A stretch of DNA of 36,122 nt from Paenibacillus campinasensis (GTDB taxonomy: Bacteria > Bacillota > Bacilli > Paenibacillales > Paenibacillaceae). Below, piece by piece: positions 1 through 8,247 of this stretch. The position numbers were made by a program, and so were the translations under genes. Below the pieces are notes generated by a model. The model was not told the origin of the DNA. It searched no databases and saw nothing but the letters and a program-made list of their open reading frames with translations. Positions within the stretch are counted from its first letter, which is position 1; every line of letters starts with the position of its first letter. The stretch covers positions 1 to 36,122 of the forward strand of contig NZ_NPBY01000066.1 in assembly GCF_002272015.1 (NCBI RefSeq), read 5' to 3'.

Positions 1-21
1 TAATTAAGGAATAAATAAAGA

Positions 22-36
22 CCATTTAATAAATGG
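22..36. promoter_or_regulatory. Inverted repeat upstream of lanA
   Basis: CCATTT-aat-AAATGG is a perfect 6-bp inverted repeat 43 bp upstream of the lanA start, in very AT-rich DNA. It is placed where an operator for the lanA promoter would lie. No convincing -35/-10 pair could be fixed because the window starts only 78 bp before lanA. A related AT-rich palindrome occurs at 1604-1615. Confidence 0.3.
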
Positions 37-78
37 GTTTATATTATTGAGTTGTAAATATGAAGGAGGTGATATTCC

Positions 79-231
79 ATGAAGAACCAATTCGATCTGG
101 ATTTGCAAGTAGCGAAAGATGAGGTTGCTCCTAAGGAAGTACAACCTGCTAGCGGCCTAATCTGTACTCCATCTTGTTTAACCGGAACACTTAACTGCAA
201 AGTCAGCTTGACATTCTGCAGAACTTGCTAA
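79..231 (+). CDS. lanA: Class I lanthipeptide (lantibiotic) precursor peptide LanA
   Basis: This 50-residue peptide is the substrate of the LanB/LanC enzymes encoded just downstream. The start is fixed by a GGAGGT ribosome-binding site at 65-70, 8 nt before the ATG. The N-terminal leader carries the F-D-L-D box (residues 5-8) that class I LanB/LanC enzymes recognise. The core has five cysteines (C29, C33, C40, C47, C50) and eight Ser/Thr. S25-x3-C29 and T30-P-S-C33 have the spacing of rings A and B in nisin, subtilin and gallidermin, which bind lipid II. T35 to C40 could form a third ring one residue shorter than nisin ring C. The tail, S43-L-T45-F-C47-R-T49-C50, could hold two intertwined rings. 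The ring pattern is inference. Leader cleavage must fall before A24-S25, probably between V21 and A24; no Pro-Arg or Gly-Gly site is present. The neighbouring lanC, lanB, lanT and lanFEG make the call secure. Confidence 0.93.
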   Translation: MKNQFDLDLQVAKDEVAPKEVQPASGLICTPSCLTGTLNCKVSLTFCRTC

Positions 232-250
232 GTTAAGGCAGACACGCAAC

Positions 251-283
251 AAAAGACACGGTTATTCAAACCGTGTCTTTTTC
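251..283 (+). terminator. Stem-loop attenuator between lanA and lanC
   Basis: A perfect 13-bp stem (251-263 with 269-281) and a 5-nt loop run into a short U-tract, giving a canonical Rho-independent terminator 20 bp after the lanA stop. No promoter is obvious between it and lanC. It probably allows partial read-through, so the precursor mRNA greatly exceeds the mRNA for the modification enzymes, as is common in lantibiotic operons. Confidence 0.85.
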
Positions 284-320
284 TCACATTACAGTTAGAC
301 GAAAAGGAGACATTGGGAAT

Positions 321-1568
321 GTGATGACTCACTTGAAGGAGCAATCTGTCCGGATTAGCCGATCTATAGCGGAAAGAGTCGCTAACCTATCATATATAGA
401 AAGCATAGTTAAGAAACCTGAAAATATGTCCCCTTCCAGAGGAGATGCCCCATGGAATCCGGCTTCCCTAGCAGATGGAATTCCTGGAATATGGGTGTTA
501 TTTGCGGAGTGGGATCATCTTGAACCAGAAAAAGAGTGGAGGATGCTGATTCACCAACATGTTCTGTCCTTAACAAAAGACTTAACGTTCAGCACTCCTA
601 ATCTTTCGCTTTTTGCAGGAATAACGGGATTATCCTACGGGCTGTTGTTAGCATCGGATAATCGAACTCATTATAGACAGGCCATGACAAATCTTAATCA
701 TTATATAGTAAGACATCTGGCCACAACTATATTAGAAGCATCTCAATGGAATGCTCTGGAGGTCGTCAATGGTTTAAGCGGAGCCGGCAGATATATATTA
801 GAATGCAGTCAAGATGAGGGTATTCGCGATATTGCCGATCTTTTTTTTTCCATGCTAATTGCAGAAGCCAGCTCATGTATGGAGGATATATCCTGTAGCC
901 GGACAGAAGTGGTTCAGCTTGGGGTTGCTCATGGTCTAGCAGGAATTCTTGCTCTATTCACTACAGCTCTACACAAAGGCTTTGAAGTGGATGGCTTACA
1001 GGCAGTCATTCACAATATCGCTGACTATCTGGCCAAGCACGTTCGGAGAGATCGATTCGGATTGTACTGGCCTATTTCTTCTGAGCGTCATTTTTCCTTA
1101 AACGATGGTGAGGAAGAGTCGAGGGAAATTGAGGGCTGGTGTCACGGCACCTTAGGGATCGCGGTAACATTATTAAGAACAGGATTAATTTGCGACAATG
1201 ATCATTGGAAAGCGATTGCACAGGAAGCTGCGGGCTCCGTGTTCAAGCTGGGTGATTACGAGTTGAATAGTATGACATCTTCATTCTGTCATGGGTTGGC
1301 TGGTTTATTACAACTCTCAAATTCTATTTATGCACTATGTGGAAGTAAAGACGCTGCGCTGTTTTCTGACATCGTGGCTGATAAGCTGGTCAACAGATAT
1401 GACGAATCGGTTCCTTTCGGTTATCAAGACATGGAAGATCGCGTCTTGCTCGATAGCCCAGGTTTGCTTCAGGGCGCTGTCGGGATTGCGTTAAGCTTAC
1501 TTGAGTATGGAAGGCGGGATGATCCTCAGTATTCGGGTAAATGGAGAGAACTATTTTTTATTGCATAA
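321..1568 (+). CDS. lanC: Lanthionine synthetase C family cyclase (LanC)
   Basis: LanC is the zinc enzyme that adds cysteine thiols to dehydrated Ser/Thr of LanA to close (methyl)lanthionine rings. The alpha-toroid repeats are visible as successive G-x-x-G motifs: FAGITGLSYG, NGLSGAG, HGLAGIL, CHGTLG, CHGLAG and LQGAVG. The expected zinc ligands are Cys274 (in W-C-H-G) and Cys323-His324 (in F-C-H-G). With this start the protein is 415 residues, normal for LanC. The frame stays open upstream to a GTG at 273, but that codon sits inside the terminator stem. The GTG at 321 (or ATG at 324) follows an AAGGAGA site ending at 310 and is preferred. The gene lies directly behind the precursor gene and precedes lanB, whereas lanC usually follows lanB and lanT. 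Confidence 0.92.
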   Translation: MMTHLKEQSVRISRSIAERVANLSYIESIVKKPENMSPSRGDAPWNPASLADGIPGIWVLFAEWDHLEPEKEWRMLIHQHVLSLTKDLTFSTPNLSLFAGITGLSYGLLLASDNRTHYRQAMTNLNHYIVRHLATTILEASQWNALEVVNGLSGAGRYILECSQDEGIRDIADLFFSMLIAEASSCMEDISCSRTEVVQLGVAHGLAGILALFTTALHKGFEVDGLQAVIHNIADYLAKHVRRDRFGLYWPISSERHFSLNDGEEESREIEGWCHGTLGIAVTLLRTGLICDNDHWKAIAQEAAGSVFKLGDYELNSMTSSFCHGLAGLLQLSNSIYALCGSKDAALFSDIVADKLVNRYDESVPFGYQDMEDRVLLDSPGLLQGAVGIALSLLEYGRRDDPQYSGKWRELFFIA

Positions 1569-1603
1569 CATGCAGCAGAACCATTCTAGCAAAGCAAACA
1601 GGG

Positions 1604-1615
1604 CTATTTAAATAG
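1604..1615. promoter_or_regulatory. 12-bp palindrome ahead of the orphan regulator gene
   Basis: CTATTTAAATAG is a perfect palindrome lying 9 bp before the ATG of the 1625 gene and overlapping its ribosome-binding site. It may be an operator or a translational control site. It resembles the AT-rich inverted repeat at 22-36, which suggests one protein could bind both, but this is inference from only two short AT-rich sites. Confidence 0.25.
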
Positions 1616-1624
1616 GGGGATTAT

Positions 1625-2281
1625 ATGAAAAAAACAATAATTGTTGTTGCACCCGATAGTCCGATCCAGACGTTTTTTAGCCGAATGAATAAATCCAATA
1701 GTATTCAAATTATGTTTTATGACTTCTTTCACGAAATTGAACATGCGGTTGATCATCGATGTATTGGCGTCATTGTATGTCAGTTGGACCTATCGCTGAA
1801 GGAATTATCAATCTGGTCAAGTCTAAGAGAAAAAAGCAGTATTCCATTTGTATTTCTCACACCAGGCAATAACGAGCAGCTAGAACTCGATATTCTGCAT
1901 CAACTTCTTTCCCTTTCCTCACAATGTGATTATAAACAGGTAAAGAAGGAAAGAGATCTGATTTATTTATCGCCAGAGGTCATTTTTGATCCCAATGTCA
2001 AAATGATTTGGAAGCAGGGCGAGGGGCAAATGCTTACACTGATGGAATACAGATTGCTGGAATATTTCCTGGAATGCGGTGAATGGGTTTCCGATATTGA
2101 TCACATCATCAATAAAGTGTGGGGTGTAGATACTTTTACTTCATCTAACACTGTATATGTTCATATTCGGAAGCTGAGAGAAAAAATTGAGGAAGATCCC
2201 AGTAATCCGAAAATACTGGTAACTTGCCATGGGCTAGGGTATCGATTGAATGTCGTAAACAATAATTTGGAGGTAGGCTAG
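1625..2281 (+). CDS. Orphan OmpR-family regulator with a degenerate receiver domain
   Basis: This is a 218-residue DNA-binding regulator inside the lantibiotic biosynthetic operon. Residues about 1-115 have the length and strand pattern of a response-regulator receiver. The acidic pair after strand 1 is replaced by Ala9-Pro10 (V-V-A-P-D), and the conserved Lys-Pro near the end is absent. Asp55 lies near the usual phosphoacceptor position, so phosphorylation is doubtful rather than excluded. Residues about 120-210 are a typical OmpR/PhoB winged helix, ending H-I-R-K-L-R-E-K-I and G-L-G-Y-R-L. No kinase gene is adjacent; the only kinase in the cluster is paired with the canonical regulator at 7531. 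It is probably a cluster-specific activator or repressor working without normal phosphorelay. The ribosome-binding site is AGGGGGA and the stop is 2 bp before lanB. Confidence 0.8.
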   Translation: MKKTIIVVAPDSPIQTFFSRMNKSNSIQIMFYDFFHEIEHAVDHRCIGVIVCQLDLSLKELSIWSSLREKSSIPFVFLTPGNNEQLELDILHQLLSLSSQCDYKQVKKERDLIYLSPEVIFDPNVKMIWKQGEGQMLTLMEYRLLEYFLECGEWVSDIDHIINKVWGVDTFTSSNTVYVHIRKLREKIEEDPSNPKILVTCHGLGYRLNVVNNNLEVG

Positions 2282-2283
2282 TT

Positions 2284-5200
2284 ATGAAGGAGCTTTCCAG
2301 TATAAATCATTTGAAATCGGAGAGATGGTTTAAGTCGTGTGATTTCTTTTTAGTGAGAATTCCCTTGCTTTCTCTGAATGCCTACCTGGAGGTTCTGTCG
2401 CGACAGGATTGTCAATCCGAGGCAGCCCGAAAGACGGAGGAACGAATAATAGAGGAAGCGGCCAGCTCTATCATTCAAGAGGCTATAGCGGTTGCATCTC
2501 CATCCTTGAGGTCTTTTTTAGACTGCTTGAATACGAGAACAGATGAAGCTGACCGAAAAACCCTGCAGAAATATGAGAAGACACTGATTAGTTTTCTTCG
2601 ATATTTTATTAGAATGACGACCCGGACGACGCCTTACGGATTATTCTCAAGAGTGGGTCAGGGGTACTTCGGAGATCGCAGCGATCTGGATATTGGTTTT
2701 GTATGGAATAATCGAAAAAGAGCTAGACCTGATATGGAATGGATTTTTCATATAATCAAACTCATCGAGTCTGATCCTGCTATTGTTGATGAAATAATGG
2801 TTTGCCGCAATAAAACAATGATGTTCAAAGGAAATCGAGTCAAATTGCCTGTTCGTCCCCAGTATGGGATGTTGAACCTTGAAACATCTCCTGCCGGTAC
2901 AACATCCATTGGATTATCCGAGGTCGTTGACTTTACACTTCAAACTGCTGAGGAGCCAATAGAGGTGGGGACGCTAAAGCATGCTATTCTAAAAGCTTTC
3001 CCGGAAGCCACAACGGACATTGTTCACCATTTTTTGTCCCAGTTGTTAGAGCAGGAGTTTCTCTTAAGTGAGCTTCGTCCGCCCTTCATGGATATTTCTC
3101 CGCTGGAACATATACAAGGTGTGCTGTCCGGGAAGAACGGTTCTGAGCAGTGGGTTAAGCTTTTAAGTGATATTAAAGGCTTGCTCTCTCATTATGAGGA
3201 ATGTCCTATCGGAGAAGGCGAGCTTATATATCGTCAACTCACAAAAACTATGAAAGATGTTGTAAAGACGGATAATTTGGTTCAAGTGGATGTTAAGCTC
3301 AAAAAGAATGTGATGCTTCCTCGATCCGTAGCGGATGATGTTGTGCTAGGAGCTGAACTTATGTGTAAGATGTTCGTTGATGAAGGTACCGGATTAACAG
3401 AGTACTTAAACCGATTTCTCGAGAAGTATGGAGTATATCAGGAAGTTCCGATTCAAGAACTGTTTGATCCAGATTGGGGGCTAGGAATTCCTGAGGCCTA
3501 TCAATCCGGAATGCGTCCTGAACCGCAGCAGAACTTATATGCACGTAACTCGGTATTATTCCAGCTGGCAACTGAGGCTATATGTCAGGGGGCTGTTGAA
3601 ATTCAGCTTACAGATGAACACATTCAGCAGCTAACGGCTGTTGACAGTCCCGATAAAGCTCCGGAATCGCTAGAGATTTATTACACTTTGCTAGCAGATT
3701 CAGCTCAGCATGTCGATCAGGGGGATTATATGCTGGTACTGGGTGCAAGTGCAGGGTCAAGCGGGGCGGGGAAAACGATGGGACGCTTTCTGGATATGCT
3801 GGATCCGACGTTTATAGAAAAATTAAAGCATGCCCATACGCATCATCAACGATGTCATCCGGATGCTGTGATGGCTGAAATGGTGTTTATGCCCGCCAAT
3901 GGCAGGGTAGCAAACATTATGATGGGTAGAAATGTGATGGAATACGAAATCGTATCAGGCACAACATCCTCTAAGGATGAGGAGCACACCCTGCATATTG
4001 ACGACTTGCTGGTCGGAGCTACATATGACCGCTTTTATATTAAATCCAAAAGGTTAGGTAAAGAGATTATTCCGATGCAAACACATATGTTTAATCATCG
4101 AATTTCTCCTTTTATTTTTCGGTTCCTTAGTGATGTATCCAGAACATCGACAGGAACGTGGTCTTATTTTAATTGGGGTCCGGTTGAGCAATCCCCCTTT
4201 TTACCGCGGCTCAGATACAAAAATATTATTATTAGCACTGCGCAGTGGAGGCTTTCTAACATCACTCTTGATTGGTCACACTCAGGAGAAGAGTCGGAAT
4301 GGGACGCTAAATTTAACGTATGGAAGAACAGATGGAGAGTCCCACGGTATGTATATTTGACGATGGGGGATAACCGGCTGCTTCTTGATTTAAACAATCC
4401 TCTATGCGTCAAAGAATTGCGACGGGAATTCGGGAAGCTTAAGAACGGCCAGGAGCTTCTTCTAACAGAGTGTATATCGCATCCAAGCTCTACGCCTATA
4501 ACCTCTAACAGCGAAAAATATATCGGGGAATTTGTTTTTCCTCTGCTCCAAAGTAAGGTGGATGTAAAGCCTTCTCCTAACCGTGATGAAGCAGGAAGGT
4601 CAACAGATAAGAAAGCTTGTTCACCATTCGTAGCCAGAGGGGTGTTCCCAGGCGAAGAGTGGCTTTATATAAAATTGTACGGTACTTATGAAAGGGAGAA
4701 CGACCTGATAGGTTTGCATTTGGCGGATCTGTGGGGGCGAATGGCATTGGAGAAGTGGGGGCAAAAGTTTTATTTTGTTCGCTATAAGGATCAGGAACAT
4801 CATATCAGGTTAAGGTTTTACGGAGATTCGCAAGAGTTGTGGTCAAAAGGGATTCGAGATTTGAATCAATGGAGCAAGAAATTACGAGATGAAGGCCTTC
4901 TAAATCGAATGATTATTGACACCTACGTTCCGGAAATCGAAAGGTATGGCGGTATGGAGTGTATGGAAATGGCAGAGTCTGTTTTTGCTGCAGATAGCAA
5001 ATTCGTAAGTCTGTATCTGGGGGAAGTCCGAAAAAAGCAAATACAACTAGCTGATGAAGTGTCAGCAGTCATCAATATTTTGGACATCCTTTCCAGCTTT
5101 GGTCTGAACATGGAAGAGCAGATGAATTGGCTAGAACAGCGAATTGATGGTAAAGAGCATATGAAAGCCTACCGGGAATTGAAATCGGACATCATCAAAG

Positions 5201-5499
5201 CTATGGAGGCCAAAGACTCGGGGCAATTGTTTAAGGCTGAAGCTCCGAATCCTCTCCTTGAGGCATTATATGAGAGACAGTCGCTGATTAGAACATATTC
5301 TGAATTTATTAATAAAGAGAACGCTAGGCGCTCAGGATTAACCAATGACCCGAGCGATATTCTGGCCAGCTTGGTGCATATGCATATCAATCGTTTGCTT
5401 GGTATAGATCGCGAGCTTGAAATGAAATGCATGGCATTGGCTAAATTTGCAGCAGCTCATTTTTATCATGCGAAAGGAGCTCTAAATGCTATCTCCTGA
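2284..5499 (+). CDS. lanB: Lantibiotic dehydratase LanB
   Basis: LanB dehydrates Ser and Thr of the LanA core to Dha and Dhb, using glutamyl-tRNA to glutamylate the side chains and then eliminating glutamate. The protein is 1071 residues, the usual full length for a two-domain class I LanB. The N-terminal glutamylation domain (about 10-770) includes the conserved R-T-T-P-Y-G-L-F segment at 114-121. The C-terminal SpaB_C elimination domain (about 790-1060) starts at E-E-W-L-Y-I-K-L-Y-G and contains F-V-R-Y-K-D-Q-E-H-H-I-R-L-R-F and D-T-Y-V-P-E-I-E-R-Y-G. The start has a GGAGGT site at 2269-2274. It follows the orphan regulator by 2 bp and overlaps lanT by 14 bp, so the three are co-translated. 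No frameshift or missing domain was seen. Confidence 0.95.
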   Translation: MKELSSINHLKSERWFKSCDFFLVRIPLLSLNAYLEVLSRQDCQSEAARKTEERIIEEAASSIIQEAIAVASPSLRSFLDCLNTRTDEADRKTLQKYEKTLISFLRYFIRMTTRTTPYGLFSRVGQGYFGDRSDLDIGFVWNNRKRARPDMEWIFHIIKLIESDPAIVDEIMVCRNKTMMFKGNRVKLPVRPQYGMLNLETSPAGTTSIGLSEVVDFTLQTAEEPIEVGTLKHAILKAFPEATTDIVHHFLSQLLEQEFLLSELRPPFMDISPLEHIQGVLSGKNGSEQWVKLLSDIKGLLSHYEECPIGEGELIYRQLTKTMKDVVKTDNLVQVDVKLKKNVMLPRSVADDVVLGAELMCKMFVDEGTGLTEYLNRFLEKYGVYQEVPIQELFDPDWGLGIPEAYQSGMRPEPQQNLYARNSVLFQLATEAICQGAVEIQLTDEHIQQLTAVDSPDKAPESLEIYYTLLADSAQHVDQGDYMLVLGASAGSSGAGKTMGRFLDMLDPTFIEKLKHAHTHHQRCHPDAVMAEMVFMPANGRVANIMMGRNVMEYEIVSGTTSSKDEEHTLHIDDLLVGATYDRFYIKSKRLGKEIIPMQTHMFNHRISPFIFRFLSDVSRTSTGTWSYFNWGPVEQSPFLPRLRYKNIIISTAQWRLSNITLDWSHSGEESEWDAKFNVWKNRWRVPRYVYLTMGDNRLLLDLNNPLCVKELRREFGKLKNGQELLLTECISHPSSTPITSNSEKYIGEFVFPLLQSKVDVKPSPNRDEAGRSTDKKACSPFVARGVFPGEEWLYIKLYGTYERENDLIGLHLADLWGRMALEKWGQKFYFVRYKDQEHHIRLRFYGDSQELWSKGIRDLNQWSKKLRDEGLLNRMIIDTYVPEIERYGGMECMEMAESVFAADSKFVSLYLGEVRKKQIQLADEVSAVINILDILSSFGLNMEEQMNWLEQRIDGKEHMKAYRELKSDIIKAMEAKDSGQLFKAEAPNPLLEALYERQSLIRTYSEFINKENARRSGLTNDPSDILASLVHMHINRLLGIDRELEMKCMALAKFAAAHFYHAKGALNAIS

Positions 5500-7384
5500 T
5501 ACTACTATGAAGGATGATTACGTGTCGTTTTCCTCTAAAAATATATTGCGGACATTTCTGTTTTGGCCGCGAATATTTAAGCTGTTATGGGAGACCCACG
5601 CTGCGTATTTGATCGGTATTCTAATCGTAAGCTTGCTTAAGGGCATTCTACCGGCTGTCGTCCTTATTGCAACAAGAGAATTAATTAATTCTGTAATCGG
5701 GGGAGTAACTGCAGGAGACTTTAGACCTGTCTTGCTTGCTTTCGGTTTTCTGATCTTCCTTAACATTTTATCGGATCTGTTTAATATCGTTGACGGATAC
5801 TTCCGGAAAATGTTTCAGAGTCTTCTGTCCAACCGGGTGAACTTAAAGATTATTGAGAAGGCGCATCTAATGACGCTGCAATCTTTTGAAGACGCAGATG
5901 TTCAAAATAAGCTTCAACGTGCGCAAGCCGAAGCGAATTATCGACCATTCGAAATATTTGTGCAGATGCTGGCTATCATTAGCAGTGTCGTAACGTTGTT
6001 TTCTGCTTGCGCAATTCTTGTTGCCTGGAAGTGGTGGGTTATATTTGTAATCTTCCTAATTCCATGTCTGTCCTTCTATTCTTTTTTGCAGATTGGACAA
6101 CGAGAATTCAATACTTATTATCGGAGAGCGGCGAAGCAGCGGGAGTCCTGGTACCTTTCGTTCTTGGTGACACGGGATAACAGCTTTAAAGAGATCAAAA
6201 TTTTTCAACTGGGACATTATCTGCGCGGGAGATATTTAGATATTCTTAAGGAGTTTTATAAGGAAGATAAATTTCTTGCTGCCCGCAGATCGTATACTTC
6301 GTTATTTTTTCAGACAATCAATCAAGGGGCATGCGGAATCGTAATATTTCTTGCTGTTCATGCCGCTTATATGGGGCAAATTATGCTCGGGAATCTTATA
6401 AGCTTTATTCAAGCAATTGGCCTAACCCAATCTACCTCACAAAATATCGTCCAAGGCATTCTGAGTCTGTGTCAGAATAATCTGTACGTCAAACAGCTGT
6501 TTGATTTTCTGGATTTGCCGGAGGAAGAAGAGGTGCAAGGAATGGGGCAACGTATTTCCGGTATACAGAGCTTGGAATTTCGTAACGTATCCTTTAAATA
6601 TCCGAATACCGATAGATACGCCATTTCGAATATTAGTTTTACACTGAATAAAAACGAGAAGCTAGCTATTGTAGGCAAGAATGGATCTGGCAAATCGACG
6701 ATTGTGAAGCTGATTACACAATTGTACTCGGATTTTGAAGGAGATATATTAATTAACGGCCAATCGATACGGGAGCTAAATAAAGATAGCTTCCGAGAGA
6801 AAATGGGAGTCGTATTCCAGGATTTTGTACAATATGAAATGACAGTTAAAGACAATGTTGGTTTTGGGGATGTGAAGGGAAAAGACAATGATCAACTCGT
6901 ATGGAAAGCTGTTGAACAATCGGGGATTACCGAATTGATTCACAACCTGCCTAATAAACTGAATACCGTGTTGGGCAAATGGTTTGAGGAGGGACAGCAA
7001 TTATCCGGAGGTCAATGGCAGCGTGTTGCCATTGCCAGAGCCTTTATGCGTAATGCTGATGTATATATTTTGGATGAGCCGAGCTCTTATTTGGATCCTC
7101 ATTCGGAGAAGGAGGTTTTCGGGAAGTTCGAGCAGCTCACAGAGGATAAAATCGGGATTTTTATTTCTCACCGACTCTCTACTGCCAGAACGGCGGATAA
7201 AATCATTTTGCTGGAAAACGGCCGTATTATCGAAGCGGGCACCCATGATCGTCTGATGAGATTGAATGGTGCTTATAATGAAATGTTTGAAATTCAAGCA
7301 TCCTCCTATCTCTCAACGGATGATTCCGAATCTCTGGAGGAAAGTGAGTATTTATCGCCATTAGTAAGAACCTCGGCTGAATAG
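5486..7384 (+). CDS. lanT: Lantibiotic ABC exporter LanT (class I, no peptidase domain)
   Basis: This is a fused transmembrane/ATPase half-transporter of 632 residues that should export modified precursor across the membrane. Residues about 20-340 hold roughly five or six hydrophobic segments. The nucleotide-binding domain shows Walker A G-K-N-G-S-G-K-S-T (397-405), signature L-S-G-G-Q (506-510), Walker B I-L-D-E-P (528-532) and the switch His562. There is no N-terminal C39 peptidase domain, as expected for class I NisT/SpaT-type exporters, so the leader must be removed by another protease. The ATG is chosen from AAGGAG at 5474-5479, within the end of lanB. A terminator follows, marking the end of the first transcription unit. 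Confidence 0.93.
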   Translation: MLSPDTTMKDDYVSFSSKNILRTFLFWPRIFKLLWETHAAYLIGILIVSLLKGILPAVVLIATRELINSVIGGVTAGDFRPVLLAFGFLIFLNILSDLFNIVDGYFRKMFQSLLSNRVNLKIIEKAHLMTLQSFEDADVQNKLQRAQAEANYRPFEIFVQMLAIISSVVTLFSACAILVAWKWWVIFVIFLIPCLSFYSFLQIGQREFNTYYRRAAKQRESWYLSFLVTRDNSFKEIKIFQLGHYLRGRYLDILKEFYKEDKFLAARRSYTSLFFQTINQGACGIVIFLAVHAAYMGQIMLGNLISFIQAIGLTQSTSQNIVQGILSLCQNNLYVKQLFDFLDLPEEEEVQGMGQRISGIQSLEFRNVSFKYPNTDRYAISNISFTLNKNEKLAIVGKNGSGKSTIVKLITQLYSDFEGDILINGQSIRELNKDSFREKMGVVFQDFVQYEMTVKDNVGFGDVKGKDNDQLVWKAVEQSGITELIHNLPNKLNTVLGKWFEEGQQLSGGQWQRVAIARAFMRNADVYILDEPSSYLDPHSEKEVFGKFEQLTEDKIGIFISHRLSTARTADKIILLENGRIIEAGTHDRLMRLNGAYNEMFEIQASSYLSTDDSESLEESEYLSPLVRTSAE

Positions 7385-7398
7385 AATATAATAGAAGC

Positions 7399-7438
7399 AG
7401 CTCATGATGGATAGATTTCCAAGCATGAGCTCTTTTTA
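7399..7438 (+). terminator. Terminator after lanT
   Basis: AGCTCATG (7399-7406) pairs with CATGAGCT (7424-7431), followed by a T-rich tail (CTTTTTATTTT). It separates the biosynthetic unit from the regulator/immunity unit. Confidence 0.8.
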
Positions 7439-7466
7439 TTTTCAAAAGTGAACAGAGGTTGATAAA

Positions 7467-7509
7467 TTGTTTCATTCTCCCTGATCTGTTATATAATACA
7501 TGTATTATA
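7467..7509 (+). promoter_or_regulatory. lanRK promoter with 18-bp palindrome over the -10 box
   Basis: TTGTTT (7467-7472) and TATAAT (7492-7497) with a 19-bp spacer form a plausible sigma-A promoter. TATAATACATGTATTATA (7492-7509) is a perfect 18-bp palindrome that contains the -10 box. A dimer bound there would block RNA polymerase, so it is a candidate operator, possibly for autorepression. The first gene, lanR, starts at 7531 after GGAG at 7519-7522. Confidence 0.55.
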
Positions 7510-7530
7510 AGATGTATTGGAGCAGAGGAC

Positions 7531-8247
7531 ATGGACCATATTTCCGTTTTGCTGGTAGATGACGAGCAGGGGTTGTGTGAAATGCTTGCCGCTGTGCTGA
7601 AGAAGGAAGGCTTTCGGCATATTCGGACTGCGGGAACCGGACGTGAGGCGCTGGAAGCAGTGATAGAGTCGGATATTGATGTAATCGTGCTGGATGTGAT
7701 GCTTCCGGACGAGGACGGATTCGAGGTGTGCCGGAAAATACGAAAAATCACCGAGGTGCCCGTCCTTTTTTTGACAGCCAGAGATACCGATTTGGACAAG
7801 CTGATGGGATTTGGCATTGGTGGGGACGACTATGTTACCAAGCCCTTTAATCCGCTGGAGGTGGTTGCCCGGATTAAAGCCCGCGTGAAATATAAAATGC
7901 AGCGGGAAAAGCCGGAGATTTCCCGCTTGGCGCCGATGGATTTTGGTTACTTCAGGGTTGAGCTGGAATCGGGGGAGCTCATTGTAGATGGAGCGCATGT
8001 GGAATGTCCGGCGCGTGAATGGGAGCTGCTGGTTTATATGTGCAGCCATCCCAATCGAATTTTCAGCACACGTCAATTATATGAAGCCGTGTGGAAGGAG
8101 CCGTATCTAGGGGATGAGAAGACGGTTGTTATACATATCTCCCGGCTTAGAAAGAAGGTTGAGCCTGATCCGAGCAAGCCGCAGTTTCTTGTTAATGTTC
8201 GTGGTCTGGGGTACAAGATGATGGTTCCGAGGAAGGAGCCGACATGA
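7531..8247 (+). CDS. lanR: OmpR-family response regulator LanR
   Basis: This 238-residue response regulator is predicted to control the immunity genes. The receiver has every canonical residue: acidic D10-D11, phosphoacceptor D55 (V-I-V-L-D-V-M-L-P), the Thr of F-L-T-A-R-D, and the Lys of Y-V-T-K-P-F. A winged-helix domain (about 140-235) ends in G-L-G-Y-K-M. The frame is open further upstream to a non-canonical start at 7459, but that would run through the promoter palindrome. The ATG at 7531 fits family alignment and follows GGAG by 8 nt. Its stop overlaps the lanK start (ATGA), so the pair is translationally coupled. Unlike the regulator at 1625 it has a dedicated kinase. Confidence 0.9.
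   Translation: MDHISVLLVDDEQGLCEMLAAVLKKEGFRHIRTAGTGREALEAVIESDIDVIVLDVMLPDEDGFEVCRKIRKITEVPVLFLTARDTDLDKLMGFGIGGDDYVTKPFNPLEVVARIKARVKYKMQREKPEISRLAPMDFGYFRVELESGELIVDGAHVECPAREWELLVYMCSHPNRIFSTRQLYEAVWKEPYLGDEKTVVIHISRLRKKVEPDPSKPQFLVNVRGLGYKMMVPRKEPT

Noticed and set aside
273..320. An N-terminal extension of lanC from GTG 273
   Set aside because: The codon is inside the terminator stem after lanA, and a proper ribosome-binding site lies at 304-310, ahead of GTG 321.
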